Shown piece after piece: positions 10,092-20,046 of a stretch of 32,826 nucleotides of DNA. Within the stretch, counting starts at the first letter, position 1. Each line of letters begins with the position of its first letter. Origin of the DNA: Mollicutes bacterium (GTDB lineage: Bacteria > Bacillota_I > Bacilli_A > Mycoplasmatales > MT37); contig JARVCM010000014.1 of NCBI GenBank assembly GCA_029976705.1, positions 1 through 32,826 on the forward strand, written 5' to 3'. Made by a program: the position numbers and the translations under genes. The notes under the pieces are model-generated. The model worked only from the letters and a program-made list of their open reading frames with translations. It made no database searches and had not been told where the DNA came from.

Positions 10092-10643
10092 TTAGACTTT
10101 TAATAACTCATCAATTTTTTCTTTTAAAATTTCTTCCATTTTTTGATTATTAATATCAATAATTTTTTGAATTTTTTTTTGTTCCATTGATAATTCTTCT
10201 TTGGCTAATTTTTCTTCATTTTTTAAATATTTTAATAACTGATGTCTTAATTTACGAAGATGAATGCGATTATTTTCAATTTGAATCTTTCAATTTTTGA
10301 TAATTAGATCTTTTTTTTGTGTTGTAATTAATGGCAAAGTGATACAAATATTTTTACCTTGAATAGATAAATTTCAATCAACTTTGAAATCATCAATTGC
10401 CTTATGAATTGTATTTAACATTTTTGAATCAAAAGGAATAAGGTGAATTTCCCCTTGTGAATTTTTTTTTATATTAACTAAATATTTAATTGCTGTTTTT
10501 GATCCAAAATATTCAATTGTTATTTCTTCTAATAATAATAAATTAATTTTAAGAAAATCACCCTTAATGATTTGTTTTTTTCATGCTTCTACTGTTTGAA
10601 AAATAGCTTTTTCAAAATCATTTATATTATGAATTGCTGACAA
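10092..10643 (-). CDS. frr: Ribosome recycling factor, probable TTG start
   Basis: RRF splits post-termination ribosomes together with EF-G. The frame encodes 183 residues if started at TTG 10643-10641, close to the usual 185. Recognisable parts are FEKAI at the N-terminal helix, LLLLEEITIEYFG leading into domain II, then VNIK and PFDSKML, and the long C-terminal helical coiled coil (RIHLRKLRHQLLKYLK ... KMEEILKEKIDELL). The usual RTGRA signature is not obvious and appears diverged. No ATG precedes the conserved start, and the frame closes at TAG 10674-10676. AAGGGG lies about 9 bases before the TTG, the clearest Shine-Dalgarno sequence in this operon, which decides the start. The gene begins 17 bases inside the end of pyrH, so translation is coupled. 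Confidence 0.88.
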
Positions 10644-11355
10644 TGCTAAATTTCCCCTTGTTTTTCAAAACTTCTAAAATAGAATTATTTTTATTGATGT
10701 CAAAAACCAAACAATCTACTTTTTCATTAATATTAAATGCTGCGGCAGATAAATCAACAAAATTTAATTTACGTGAAACCACATCATGATAAGAAATTTT
10801 TTCTATTCATGTTGCTTTTGGATTTAATGCCGGGTCTTCGGAATAAATGCCGTCAACGCCGTTTTTTCCTAAAAGCAACACATCAACGTTCAATTCTTTA
10901 GCTTTTAAAACAGCAGTAAAATCAGTAGAAAAATTGGGAGTACCAATTCCACCTACCAGAATTAATATTTTAAGTTCTTTCAATAAGTTATTTGCTAAGT
11001 CAAAATTATAAGAATATGCAATTTGCGTATCAATTCCAATAGAAGATAGCAACGCTACTTTTATTCCTTGTTTGAGAAAACATTCTTTTAAAAATAACCC
11101 GTTAATTACTGTTCCTAACATCCCTGAATAGTCAAGAGGAATTTGGCTTTGTGGTGATAATTCTTTGACATATGTCCGAGCGCGACAAATATTTCCAGCT
11201 CCCAAAACAATGATTATTTCACGATTTTCTTTTTTTAAAATTTTGACTTGTTTGATTATTCTTTCTGCAAAAACAAAATTAAAAAAAATATTTTTTCCGC
11301 TAAAAGCAGCGCCGCTAAGCTTTAATAAACATCTTTTGTATTTAAGGTTTTTCAT
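10627..11355 (-). CDS. pyrH: UMP kinase
   Basis: A bacterial hexameric UMP kinase that makes UDP from UMP and ATP. It has 242 residues, the normal length, with one TGA as Trp. Motifs of the amino-acid-kinase family are KLSGAAFSG at the N-terminus, GAGNICRA (usually GGGNIxRG), DYSGMLGTVINGL, GGIGTPNFSTDFTA, and LLLGKNGVDGIYSEDP. The second position of the phosphate loop is Ala instead of Gly (GAGN), a small change. It sits between a membrane protein gene and frr in the order rpsB-tsf-(membrane protein)-pyrH-frr, the classical bacterial cluster with one gene inserted. Confidence 0.96.
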
Positions 11356-11408
11356 TGATTAATTTCCCATTAAATTAAATTTTTTTTACCGTAACTACAA
11401 TTTGTTTT

Positions 11409-12098
11409 TTAAATATTTTCTTTTTGTTTTTTTGTTTCATTGGAAGTAGTAGAAGGTTTTTCTTTGTCTTTTGCTATTTTATCTTGAATTTTGTTAACCT
11501 TTTCTTTAGATAATGATACTTGATCAATATTAAAAAAGGATAAATTTCTTTCTGGATCAAAAAAAGTTTTGTAATTATCTAAAACAAATTTAGTAGATTT
11601 GAAAAATGAAAAAAATTTTAATTTTTCTGTTCATTTTTTACCTTGACTTTGGTTATAAACGTATTCTAAAGTAACGCTGTTATTGGGTGATTTTTTTACA
11701 AAAATAAAAGCACTATTTAAAACCGACATACCGATCAAATATACTTTTTCTTTTGTAAATTTAACTGCCAAATTATTAGAAAAAAACAGATAAAAAAATA
11801 AATAACATAAAATAAAAATAAAATTTAAAGAAATTAAAATTCAATATTTTGTTGTGGTTTCTCCGCCTGTTTTTATTAATTTTTTACCCGAATCAAGAAA
11901 AAGAAAAATGGTAAAAATTTGTCCAATCAACGTTATCACAAAAAAAAATGTTTCTATTGTGATAGCACGAAAATCTCAGAAAGTTTTGATTGCTTTTATT
12001 CTTGCAAATCAAATAGAACTAATCGCATACACTAAAACGATGTAACATCAAATAGCAAAAATAAATCAAGATGCGTAAACAGCCACTTTTATATCCAT
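11409..12098 (-). CDS. Multi-pass membrane protein of unknown function in the rpsB-tsf-pyrH-frr cluster
   Basis: A 229-residue frame from ATG 12098 to TAA at 11409-11411, with TGA codons read as Trp. It starts two bases after the tsf stop, so it is surely co-transcribed with tsf. About four hydrophobic segments can be seen: near residues 5-30 (VAVYASWFIFAIWCYIVLVY), 50-70 (TIETFFFVITLIGQIFTIFL), 85-112 (YWILISLNFIFILCYLFFYL) and 120-140. The C-terminal third is soluble, Lys-rich and ends in a highly charged tail. I do not recognise a family. The gene interrupts the otherwise universal tsf-pyrH neighbourhood. That it is real is supported by the intact frame, tight spacing and Trp-TGA use; function is unknown. 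Confidence 0.75.
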
Positions 12099-12100
12099 TT

Positions 12101-12946
12101 CTAATTACCTACAGTCAATAAGGACATACCGATTATTTTAACATCTTTATTTTTATTATATAAATATTTTCTTGTTGTTTCTGACGGACTTTTTACAAAT
12201 TTTTGTTCTAAAATACATAAACTTTTGAGACGCTTGTTTAATTTACCTTGAATAATTTTTTCTTGCAAATCTAAAGATTTATCTTTATCAATTTTTTTTT
12301 TGACTTGATTGATAATAATGTTTTTTTCTTGATTGTAAAAATCAGTATCTATAGATTCTAAATCAATAAAAGATGGTTTCATTGCCACAATATGCATTGC
12401 TAAATCTTCTCTGAGTTCAAAATCTATTTTTTGATCCAAAACTACTAAAGAACAACTTTTATAATCATTGTGATTATAAAAACCAAAATAATGATTGTTA
12501 TTTTTGGTTAAGGTTGTTATTTTTTCAAGATCAATTTTTTCTCCCATTTGTGTTGTTAATTCTAAAATTTTTTCTTTTACAGTTTGAGAATCAAAGGATA
12601 ATTTTTCAATTTTTGGTTTATCAATCAACTGATGTTTGGCAACTAATTCACCTAATTTAAAGAAAAATTTACGAAATATTTCGTTACGTGCTACAAAATC
12701 AGTTTTACAACTTAATTTTAACAAAACAGCAAAATTTTCTTGAATAAAAGTGGCACATATTCCTTCATTGTTTTTTTGATCTTTTTTTCCTTCTGCTTTG
12801 TCAGCAATGCCTTTCATTCTTAATCACTCAAAAGCTTTATCAAAATTATTATTGTTGACAAATAACGCTTCCTTACAAAGTGAAAAACTCACTAATGATT
12901 TATTACGTAATTTCTTCAATAATTTTATATCTACTTTTTTTTCCAT
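12101..12946 (-). CDS. tsf: Elongation factor Ts
   Basis: The nucleotide exchange factor for EF-Tu. It has 281 residues from ATG 12946. The N-terminal UBA-like module reads IKLLKKLRNKSL ... KAFEWLRMKGIADKAEGKK. The hallmark TDFVARN lies at about 82-88 and HIVAMKPSF in the second core domain, followed by the coiled-coil and C-terminal module. It begins three bases after the rpsB stop, the conserved rpsB-tsf pair. Its partner tuf is in the same leftward block, about 3.3 kb upstream. Length and motifs are typical. Confidence 0.96.
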
Positions 12947-12949
12947 GAA

Positions 12950-13690
12950 CTATTTTGTTTTTGTTTCTGCTACTTCTTTGTTTATTATTTTTTTAAAATT
13001 ATTTTTTGATTGTAAGCAATTTTCTGTAATGTTTTTCATAATTAATTCTAAAACTTCTCGAGAGCCATCATTAATGGGCACAAAATGTTCAAATTTTTCA
13101 GGATTAACATTAGTTTTTACTAATGCTAAAACAGGAATTTGTAATTTTTGCGCTTCTTTTAAAGCGATTTTTTCACACTGAGGGTCAATGATGAATAAAT
13201 AATCAGGAATTTTACTCATTTCTAAAATTCCTTTTAAATTATTTTCCAAATTGATTTTTTTCTTTTGAAAAAAAACCCTTTCTTTTTTGGTCAATAAATT
13301 AATTAACCCTTTATTTTCTCTAGCATACATTTCTTGTAAAAGAAAAATTTGTTTTTGAATAGAGTCAAAATTAGTTAATACACCACCCAATCAACGTTTA
13401 TCAATAAAAAAATGATTAGTTTTTGTAATAAATTTTTCTAACAACCCTTTAGCCACTTCTTTTGTTGCTACAAAAAGAATTTTTTTTCCTTCTTGATCAA
13501 TTTCTTTTAAAACATTTTTTAATTTTTTAAGTTTTTCCAAACTTTTTTCCAAGTTTAAAACGTAAACATAATATTTTTTTTTATCGTATTGAGTATAACA
13601 AAGCATTTTGGGGTGAGCATATCGTCTTTTTCCACCAAAATCAGCATTTAAAGCACGAAGATTCTCAATATTTAAATCAAATGATGACAT
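12950..13690 (-). CDS. rpsB: 30S ribosomal protein S2
   Basis: A late-assembling small-subunit protein. It has 246 residues with one TGA at the conserved Trp of RW-LGG. Signature parts are ALNADFGGKRRYAHPKM (the variant of the usual GAHFGH-x-R-x-W-P start), LEKSLEKLKKLKNVL, LFVATKEVAKGLLE, WLGGVLTNF, PDYLFIIDP, KEAQKLQIPVLALV and PINDGS. The N-terminal GHxT-type motif is altered (FGGKRRYAHP), but the order of motifs is that of S2. It is followed three bases later by tsf and preceded by topA with a 42-base gap, so it may share the topA transcript. Confidence 0.94.
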
Positions 13691-13732
13691 TTTTTACAAT
13701 TCCTAAGTACTATTTTTTTAAGATATTTAATA

Positions 13733-15703
13733 CTAATTTCTTTTTTCAATATAACGACATTCAGGGTAGCCAGAACACGCAACAAAGGGACCGTAACGAC
13801 CTTGTTTTTTAACTAAATCCTTTTGACATTTTTCACACTTACGACCGAGTTTTTCTTCTTTTTGCGGTGTTTTTTCAATATAACGACATTCAGGGTAACC
13901 AGAACACGCAACAAAAGGACCAAATCTTCCTTGTTTACGCACTAAGTTTTTTTGACATTTTTCACAAATTTTTTCTAAAATTTGAGTTTCATTTCCTTCC
14001 ATCTCTTTATCTGCTATCTCCATTTTGGAATCAAAAAACTTTCAAAATTTTTTTAGAAAATTTATTCGTCTTTCTTCTCCCTTTGCTATTTTATCTAAAA
14101 TTTCTTCTAATTCAGCAGTATATTTTTCATTGATAAGATCTGAGAAGCTTTTTTTCAATCTTTTATTGACTAAACAACCAATTTCTGTAGAAAATAATTT
14201 ATTTTCTTTTTTTTCTAAATAACTACTTAATTTTAATTTTGAAACAACTGTGCTATAAGTTGATGGTCGACCAATTCCCAATTTTTCTAAAGTTTTTATT
14301 AAACTTCCTTCTGTAAAATTAGGTTTGGGTTTACTAATTTTAATATCTTTTAAAATTTCTTTATTTTTGATAACATTTTTAATTTTTCAATCAGGCACTT
14401 TGTTGATAAATTTTTTTAAATTAGGCGATAAAATTTTTAAAAATCCAGAAAAAATTAAATTTTCAGAAATTATTTCAAACTTATAATCTTTATTAATCAA
14501 TTCAAATTTATGAACATCAAATTTGGCTGGAGTCATAATAGAAGCTAAACTATAATTATAAATTAACAAATATAGACGAAAAAGATCTTTTTCTAAAACT
14601 TTTTCCATTAAATTTAAGTTCATTAATTCACCAGTGATATGGATTGATTCGTGAGCGTCTTGGATTTTTACTTTCGTGCCTTTTTTTTTTGTTTTTTGCT
14701 TTTGTGAAGGCATTGATCCACAAAAAGATGAACCAAAGTTTTTTTTAATAAAAAGTGACATTTTTTGATAAAAAACTTCATTAATTCTTTCTGAATCGGT
14801 ACGTGGATAAGTGATTAATCCCATTAATTTACCATTGATATCTACTCCTTCATATAATTTTTGTGCAAGTAACATTGTTTTTTTAATAGAAAATTGAAAT
14901 TGTGAAGAAGCCAGTTGAACGAGCGTTGCTGTTTTTAACGGACTAGGGCGATTTAATGTTGTTGTTTTTTTGATTATATTATTTACTTTTGTTTCACCAG
15001 ACAATGTTTCTTTAATTTGTGTAAATTCTTTTTCGCTTTTAATTGTGATGTTGATAAAAAGTTTTGGATCTTTGTTTGATCTTTTTTTTGTTAAATTGAT
15101 AAGAAAATTATCATCAGTCAAAATAGAAAGCAATCATTTTTTTTCGGGAATAAATTTTTCAATTTCTTCTTGACGTTGAACGATTAATTTTAATGCTACC
15201 GATTGTACGCGACCCGCAGATTTAGCTCTTATTTTTTTTTGTAATAATTTAGACAAGCGAAAACCAATAATACGATCCAAAAGACGACGAGTAATTTGGC
15301 TTTCTACTAAATCTGAATTAATATTTGTCGGATTTTCAATAGCCTTTAAAACAGCATTTTTTGTTATTTCATTGAAGAAAATACGTTTAATCTTTTTATC
15401 ATAATTTAATCTTTTTGCTAAATGATAAGAAATGGCTTCACCCTCTCGATCAGGATCGGTTGCCAAATAAATGATTTCTGCTTTTTTTCCATATTCTTTA
15501 AGTTGTTTTAAAATCATCTTCTTATCTTTGCTTACGATAAATTCAGGTTCAAAAGTATCTAAATCAATACCTAATCCATATTTACCTGTTTTTGCTAATT
15601 CTGTAACGTGCCCATTGGAAGACAAGACTAAATATTCATTACTGTTTAAATATTGTTTAACTGTTCTTGTTTTATTGGATGATTCTAAAATAATTAATTT
15701 CAT
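13733..15703 (-). CDS. topA: DNA topoisomerase I (type IA) with two C-terminal zinc fingers
   Basis: Relaxes negative supercoils. It has 656 residues from ATG 15703, with TGA as Trp. The Toprim domain has Glu7 (LIILESSNK) and DPDREGE at 83-89. The region SQITRRLLDRIIGFRLS and SAGRVQSVALKL follow. The catalytic tyrosine lies in GLITYPRTDSERI (Tyr at about 299), then HESIH and GIGRPSTYS. The C-terminus has two Cys4 fingers, at about 580-606 and 623-649, with almost the same sequence (CEKCQK ... GPFVACSGYPECRYIEK). Most bacterial enzymes have three or four diverged fingers. The near identity of these two, also at DNA level, suggests recent duplication or gene conversion. Confidence 0.97.
13738..13930 (-). 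repeat. Intragenic duplication encoding the two zinc fingers of topA
   Basis: A segment near 13743-13790 (ending ACGACATTCAGGGTAGCC and neighbours) recurs near 13876-13920 with few changes, offset about 129 bases (43 codons). It encodes the two Cys4 fingers. Confidence 0.7.
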
Positions 15704-15820
15704 AATTTTATTTGTAATTTAACATGAGATATTCTAATCAAATCTTGTTTCTTTTTGTTAATTCGTTTCTTAAATAAATTTTTAATTCAGCAAAGTCAAC
15801 AAAACAATAAAATTAAAGAA

Positions 15821-16015
15821 TTAAGTTAAAGTTTTCTTCTTTTTTAACGTTCTGATTTCTCGAGCCGTTAAATATACAACGATTTCTTTTCCTTGTGAAT
15901 CAATTTTTGTGTATTTTTGTAAATTTAATTTTCATGTTCGTTTAGTAATGTTAAGTGCCTTAGAACGATTATTACCAAACATTATTTTTTTTTTTGTATC
16001 TTTGAATTTTTTCAT
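15821..16015 (-). CDS. rpmB: 50S ribosomal protein L28
   Basis: A small large-subunit protein of 64 residues, the usual size. The core FGNNRSKALNITKRTWKLNLQK and the C-terminal LTAREIRTLKK match L28. The Trp of RTW is encoded by TGA. The N-terminal CxxTGK-type segment found in many L28 proteins is replaced by KKFKDTKKK, so no zinc-type Cys is present. ATG 16015 is the only start that keeps a normal length; an internal ATG (Met at residue 12) would give a truncated protein. It lies 117 bases upstream of topA. I see no convincing gene in that gap, although one short open frame reaches into it. Confidence 0.93.
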
Positions 16016-16050
16016 AATTTAAAGAAAATACTACTTTTATTACTCTTTGA

Positions 16051-16059
16051 ATTTTACCA
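16051..16059 (-). promoter_or_regulatory. Candidate extended -10 promoter for rpmB-topA
   Basis: On the minus strand TGGTAAAAT (TGn plus a 5/6 match to TATAAT) ends about 36 bases before the rpmB ATG. The -35 region is only a T-run. An extended -10 without a -35 is a known primary-sigma promoter form. The rest of the gap 16016-16228 between tuf and rpmB shows only AT-rich inverted repeats too weak to call. Confidence 0.4.
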
Positions 16060-16228
16060 TATCTTCAAATTACAAAAAAGATAATTTTAGAATGAATGAT
16101 TTTTCTTTTTTAGAAAAAAAACAGATCAGACAAAGTTTTTATTATTAATTAGCAAATAAAAGATTTGATTTTAAATAACTGTTTGAAAACAAAATTTAAA
16201 AATAATTTAAATCAGATAAATGAAAGAA

Positions 16229-17413
16229 TTATTTAATAACTTGAATAACTTTTCCAGCGCCGATTGTGTGTCCACCTTCACGAATTGAAAATTTTGTTTC
16301 TTTTTCAATTGCGACTGGGAAAATCAATTCAACAGTTAATTCTAAATTATCACCTGGCATCGCCATTTTTATTTTTTCATCAAGTGATACTACTCCGGTA
16401 ACATCGGTTGTGCGAAAATAAAATTGCGGTCGATATTTAGTAAAGAAAGGAGTGTGACGACCACCTTCTTCTTTTTTTAAAACATAAACTTGAGCCTTAA
16501 ACTTTGTGTGTGGGGTAATTGTTCCTGGTTTTGCTAAAACTTGTCCACGTTGAATTTCTTTTTTTTCTATTCCACGTAATAAAACACCAACATTATCGCC
16601 AGCGCAAGCGCTATCAAGTAATTTACGAAACATTTCTACACCAGTAACCACTGCTTTACGAGTTCCTTTCAAACCAACAATTTCTACTTGTTCGTTTAAG
16701 TTAAGTTTTCCTCTTTCTACTCTCCCGGTTGCCACTGTTCCACGTCCAGTAATTGTCAAGACGTCTTCCACTGACATTAAAAAAGGTTTATCAATATCAC
16801 GAACAGGGTCAGGAATATCTTTATCTACTGCATTCATTAATTCTTTGATTTTTTTTTCTCATTCAGCATTACCTTCGTTTGCTAAAAGTGCTGAACCACG
16901 AACAATTGTTACGTTGTCGCCGTCAAATTTATATTCTTTAAGTAAATCACGAATTTCTAATTCCACTAAATCTAACATTTCTTCATCTTGTACCCTGTCA
17001 CATTTATTTAAAAATACAACTAGGTTATTAACACCCACTTGTCGCGACAAAAGAATATGTTCACGTGTTTGTGGCATTGGACCGTCAGTTGCAGCAACGA
17101 CTAAAATTGCACCATCCATTTGTGCGGCGCCGGTAATCATATTTTTAATATAGTCAGCGTGTCCAGGACAATCTACGTGTGCGTAGTGACGAGATTCTGT
17201 TTCGTATTCTACGTGCGCTGTGTTAATTGTAATTCCACGTTCTCTTTCTTCAGGGGCTGCGTCAATTTTTTCATAACTAACCGCTTCTGCTAAATTTCTT
17301 TGTGAAAGGTGTTTTGTAATTGCTGCTGTTAATGTTGTTTTACCGTGGTCAACGTGACCAATCGTTCCAATATTTACGTGAGTTTTACTACGATCAAACT
17401 TTACTTTTGCCAT
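16229..17413 (-). CDS. tuf: Elongation factor Tu
   Basis: GTPase that brings aminoacyl-tRNA to the ribosome. It has 394 residues, exactly the standard length, with the single expected Trp (about residue 185) as TGA. The GTP-binding motifs are GHVDHGKT (19-26), RGITI (59-63), DCPGH (81-85), NKCD (136-139) and the SAL motif (RGSALLA). Domain 2 follows with [11 protein letters not shown], and domain 3 with [16 protein letters not shown] and the end [13 protein letters not shown]. Its codon use is less extremely AT-rich than the neighbours (CGT, CCA, CAC-type choices), as expected for a very highly expressed gene. It has its own strong promoter just upstream. Confidence 0.99.
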
Positions 17414-17473
17414 CTAATTTACCAAATCCTTACTTTAAATATTTAAACGCGAACCTAAAAACACTACCAAAAC

Positions 17474-17502
17474 ATTTTAACTTAATTATTTTTCTTTGTC
17501 AA
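17474..17502 (-). promoter_or_regulatory. Strong tuf promoter (TTGACA - 17 - TAAAAT)
   Basis: The minus strand has a perfect TTGACA (complement of 17497-17502), a 17-base spacer and TAAAAT (complement of 17474-17479). The predicted start is about 55 bases before the tuf ATG, and AAGGA lies about 13 bases before that ATG. This is the closest match to the primary-sigma consensus I found in the window, and it sits in the gap right after pepA. Confidence 0.75.
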
Positions 17503-17514
17503 CTTTTTTCAAAT

Positions 17515-18948
17515 TTATTTTTTTTTAAAAAAACACACAAGTGATTTTAACATTATTCCTGTGCCGCGTTTATTTTCAGGTTTAGTGGCTGTATAAGCAA
17601 TATCTAAATGTAAAAAAGGTGTTTTATCAATAAAATTAAAAAGAAAAGCAGCGGCATTACTTGCTCCACCCATATAAGTTTTGCTTGAGTTAGCAAGATC
17701 AGCAACAGGTGATTTCATATTTTTAAAATTTTCTTCAGTTACAGGCATTCTTCAAATTGGTTCGTGCATTTCTTGTGTAGCTTTAGCAAAATTTCTATAT
17801 AAAACATCATTATTACTAAATGCTCCTGTTATTGTTTGACCTAATGCTGCTCCTATAGAACCTGTTAAAGTTGATAGTTCAATTATTTGTTTCGGAGTAA
17901 AATGTTTTTTAGCATAACTGATAGCATCTGCTAAAATTAATCTACCTTCAGCGTCAGTGTTTGTGATTTCTACGGTTTTACCGTTTTTGGAAGTGATTAC
18001 AGATTCCACTAAAACTGCTTTTGAACCAATACAATTATCAGTGATTGGAACAATTGTCACAACATTTTGTTTAATTTTTAAATCACTAATTACTTTTAAT
18101 GCACTGACAACAATTGCTGCACCAGACATATCATATTTCATTCCTTCTTGATAATTAGAAGGTTTTAAAGAATATCCGCCCGTATCAAAAGTAATACCTT
18201 TTCCAACTAACGCTACAATTTTTTTTTTATTTTTAATGTTAGGAAAGTATTCTAAAACTGCAACACGTGGTTCGAATTGACTTCCGGAATTAACTGCCAA
18301 TAACAAGTTCATATTTTCGTTTTGAATTTGTTTTTTATCTAAAATTGTACATTTAACCAAAGGTTGTTCAGCAAAAAGTTTTTGAATTTTTTCAGCAAAT
18401 GTTACTGAATTAAGCAAATTAGGAGGACAATCTTGTAAATCACGAGCAAGATTTACTCCTTGAGCAATGATAATATTTTTATCTCATAATGTTTTAACGA
18501 TTTTATAATTTGAACTTGCTAAAGTTATTAAATTAATTTTATTTGTTTTTTTTGTTTCTTTTTTTGTTTTATATTTTAAACTTTGATGTCGATTGTAATA
18601 AATTTTTATTATGAAAGTTTCACAGATATTTGTGATGTTAATTTTTTTTGTGACAAAAGAATCAGCGTAAAAATCAAAATTTCACTCTTTTATCATTGTT
18701 AGTTGTTTAAGAATTTCTGTTAGTACTTCCAAATTAAATTCATTTTTTTTCCCCAAAGCAATGTAAATTGTTTTGGTTTCGCTGATTAAAGAAAAATTCT
18801 TAATTTCTTTCTTAATTAAAGGGTTTTGTAATTCTTTTTTAACTTTAACGTCTTCAAGAAAAAAACCTAATATCTTGAGATCATACTTCTTTTTTTGACT
18901 AAAAGTTAAAACAAAGTCTTCTTTAATTTTTTGAAACAATTCCATCAT
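17515..18948 (-). CDS. pepA: Cytosolic leucyl aminopeptidase (peptidase family M17)
   Basis: Removes N-terminal residues from peptides. It has 477 residues with TGA as Trp. The C-terminal catalytic domain carries VGKGITFDTGGYSLKP (about 248-263, metal ligand Lys and Asp), KYDMSGAA (about 271-278) and NTDAEGRL (about 330-337, catalytic Arg and metal-binding Asp/Glu). The N-terminal half is the poorly conserved regulatory domain. The end HLDIAYTATKPENKRGTGIMLKSL matches the M17 C-terminus. It follows rpsO with 29 bases between, so it probably belongs to the nusA-infB transcript. In mycoplasmas with few biosynthetic routes such enzymes supply amino acids from peptides. Confidence 0.95.
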
Positions 18949-18977
18949 TTATCTACCCTATAAAAAATACATTTTAA

Positions 18978-19193
18978 TTAAACTTTATTTAGTTGTTTTG
19001 TTATTTTTTTTCTCTTTGCTACTTTTTTCAATAAAATTCGTCTTGAAACAACGTCCTTCATATTTTTCTTTAAATGACGACTCAAATTTTCAATTTCTGT
19101 TTGCAATAAAGCGTCTTGTACTTGATTAGAACCTGTATCATTTTTATGTAATTGATTTTTATTAATAATTTCTTGTTTTTTGTTTTTACTCAT
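18978..19193 (-). CDS. rpsO: 30S ribosomal protein S15, shortened C-terminus
   Basis: A primary 16S rRNA binder in the central domain. The 71-residue product has the S15 core: NDTGSNQVQDALLQTEIENL, SRHLKKNMKDVVSRRILLKKV and AKRKKI. The typical protein is about 88 residues and ends with a helix of the form YL-x-D-x-RY-x-LI-x-LGLR. Here the frame stops with TAA after KQLNKV, and that last helix is missing. I checked the bases after the stop and found no continuation in another frame. The rRNA-binding His/Asp/Ser/Arg residues of the central helices are kept, so the protein is probably functional. It lies 48 bases after ribF. Confidence 0.93.
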   Translation of the reverse strand: MSKNKKQEIINKNQLHKNDTGSNQVQDALLQTEIENLSRHLKKNMKDVVSRRILLKKVAKRKKITKQLNKV

Positions 19194-19241
19194 TGGTTTC
19201 TCTTTGTATTTCTAATTTATAACACAACTTATTTGTTTGAA

Positions 19242-19712
19242 TTATTTTAACATTTTTTTATTAATCTTTGGTTTTTTTTTTAATTCTTTTACATCGTTTT
19301 TAATTAAATTTTGTATTTGTTTTAATGATGAAAAGATTACATTTTTACGATAAAAACGTAAAAAATAAATTTTGACATTTTGACCATAAACATTTTGTGA
19401 AAAATCTTGTAATCAATTTTCACAAAGAATATCATTTGTTGTTTTCGCTTGTAATACACAAGTTAAACCAAAATAATTTTGATTTTTTATTTGGGTTAAT
19501 GTAACATAACATCCGATTTTAAGAATGAATGGTTTTTTGGTTATAAATTTTAAATTTAAAGTCGGAAATCCTATTTTTCTTCCTTGTTTATTTCCATGAA
19601 GTACTTTGCCCTCTAGATAATAATAATAATTTAAAAGGTTATTTGCTTTTTCTATTAATCCTGTTTGTAAAAGTGATAATATCTCTAAATTAGGAATATT
19701 ATTATTTGTCAT
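19242..19712 (-). CDS. ribF: Riboflavin kinase domain protein (RibF lacking the FAD synthetase half)
   Basis: Riboflavin kinase makes FMN from riboflavin and ATP. The 156-residue product begins with the linker helix that precedes the kinase in bifunctional RibF (ILSLLQTGLIEKANNLLNYYYYLEGKVLHG). It continues with GRKIGFPTLNL at 44-54 (nucleotide/flavin loop), GCYVTL, and CENWLQDF (Glu98 as the likely catalytic base; the usual His two residues on is Trp or shifted). It ends with the helix SSLKQIQNLIKNDV. The family's usual length is about 300 because an N-terminal FMN adenylyltransferase domain comes first; here rbfA directly overlaps the start by 11 bases, so that domain is not upstream. FAD synthesis would need another gene or imported FAD. 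Confidence 0.85.
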
Positions 19713-20046
19713 TTTTTAGATTTTGTAAAATTTTTTGTACTTTTTCTGCTTCGGTTAAAATTTGATCATAAATAAAAATAAGTTCCGGCATCGTTCGACC
19801 CTTTCATTTACTGCTCATCATTTTTTTTAACACACCTGTATTTTTTTTTAAAAAAATTGTGATGTTGTTTGCAAGCGTATTACCAAAAACAGTGTAATAA
19901 ATCAAACATTTTTGTCCATTCTCATTAATTTTAATTTGACTAATATTAATTTGTTTTCATAAAGGATTATTTAAACGTAAGATGCTATCTAAAAGTAAAC
20001 GATAAAAATTACCGTGCTTTCGTTGTTTTTTAACATTATTTTTCAT
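19702..20046 (-). CDS. rbfA: Ribosome-binding factor A
   Basis: A 30S maturation factor with a KH-like fold. The 114-residue product reads KKQRKHGNFYRLLLDSILRL at the start, then the beta strand INISQIKINENGQKCLIYYTVF, a helix with NNITIFLKKNTGVLKKMM, and MPELIFIYDQILTEAEKVQKIL at the end, which matches the RbfA C-terminal strand and helix. The usual R-V pair at the N-terminus is diverged. ATG 20046 lies inside the last codons of infB (11-base overlap) and its own end overlaps ribF by 11 bases. Order infB-rbfA is the conserved bacterial one; truB, which often follows, is absent here. Confidence 0.88.

Noticed and set aside
15704-15820. Short open frame between rpmB and topA on the minus strand
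   Set aside because: About 34 codons without a clear start codon or family resemblance.
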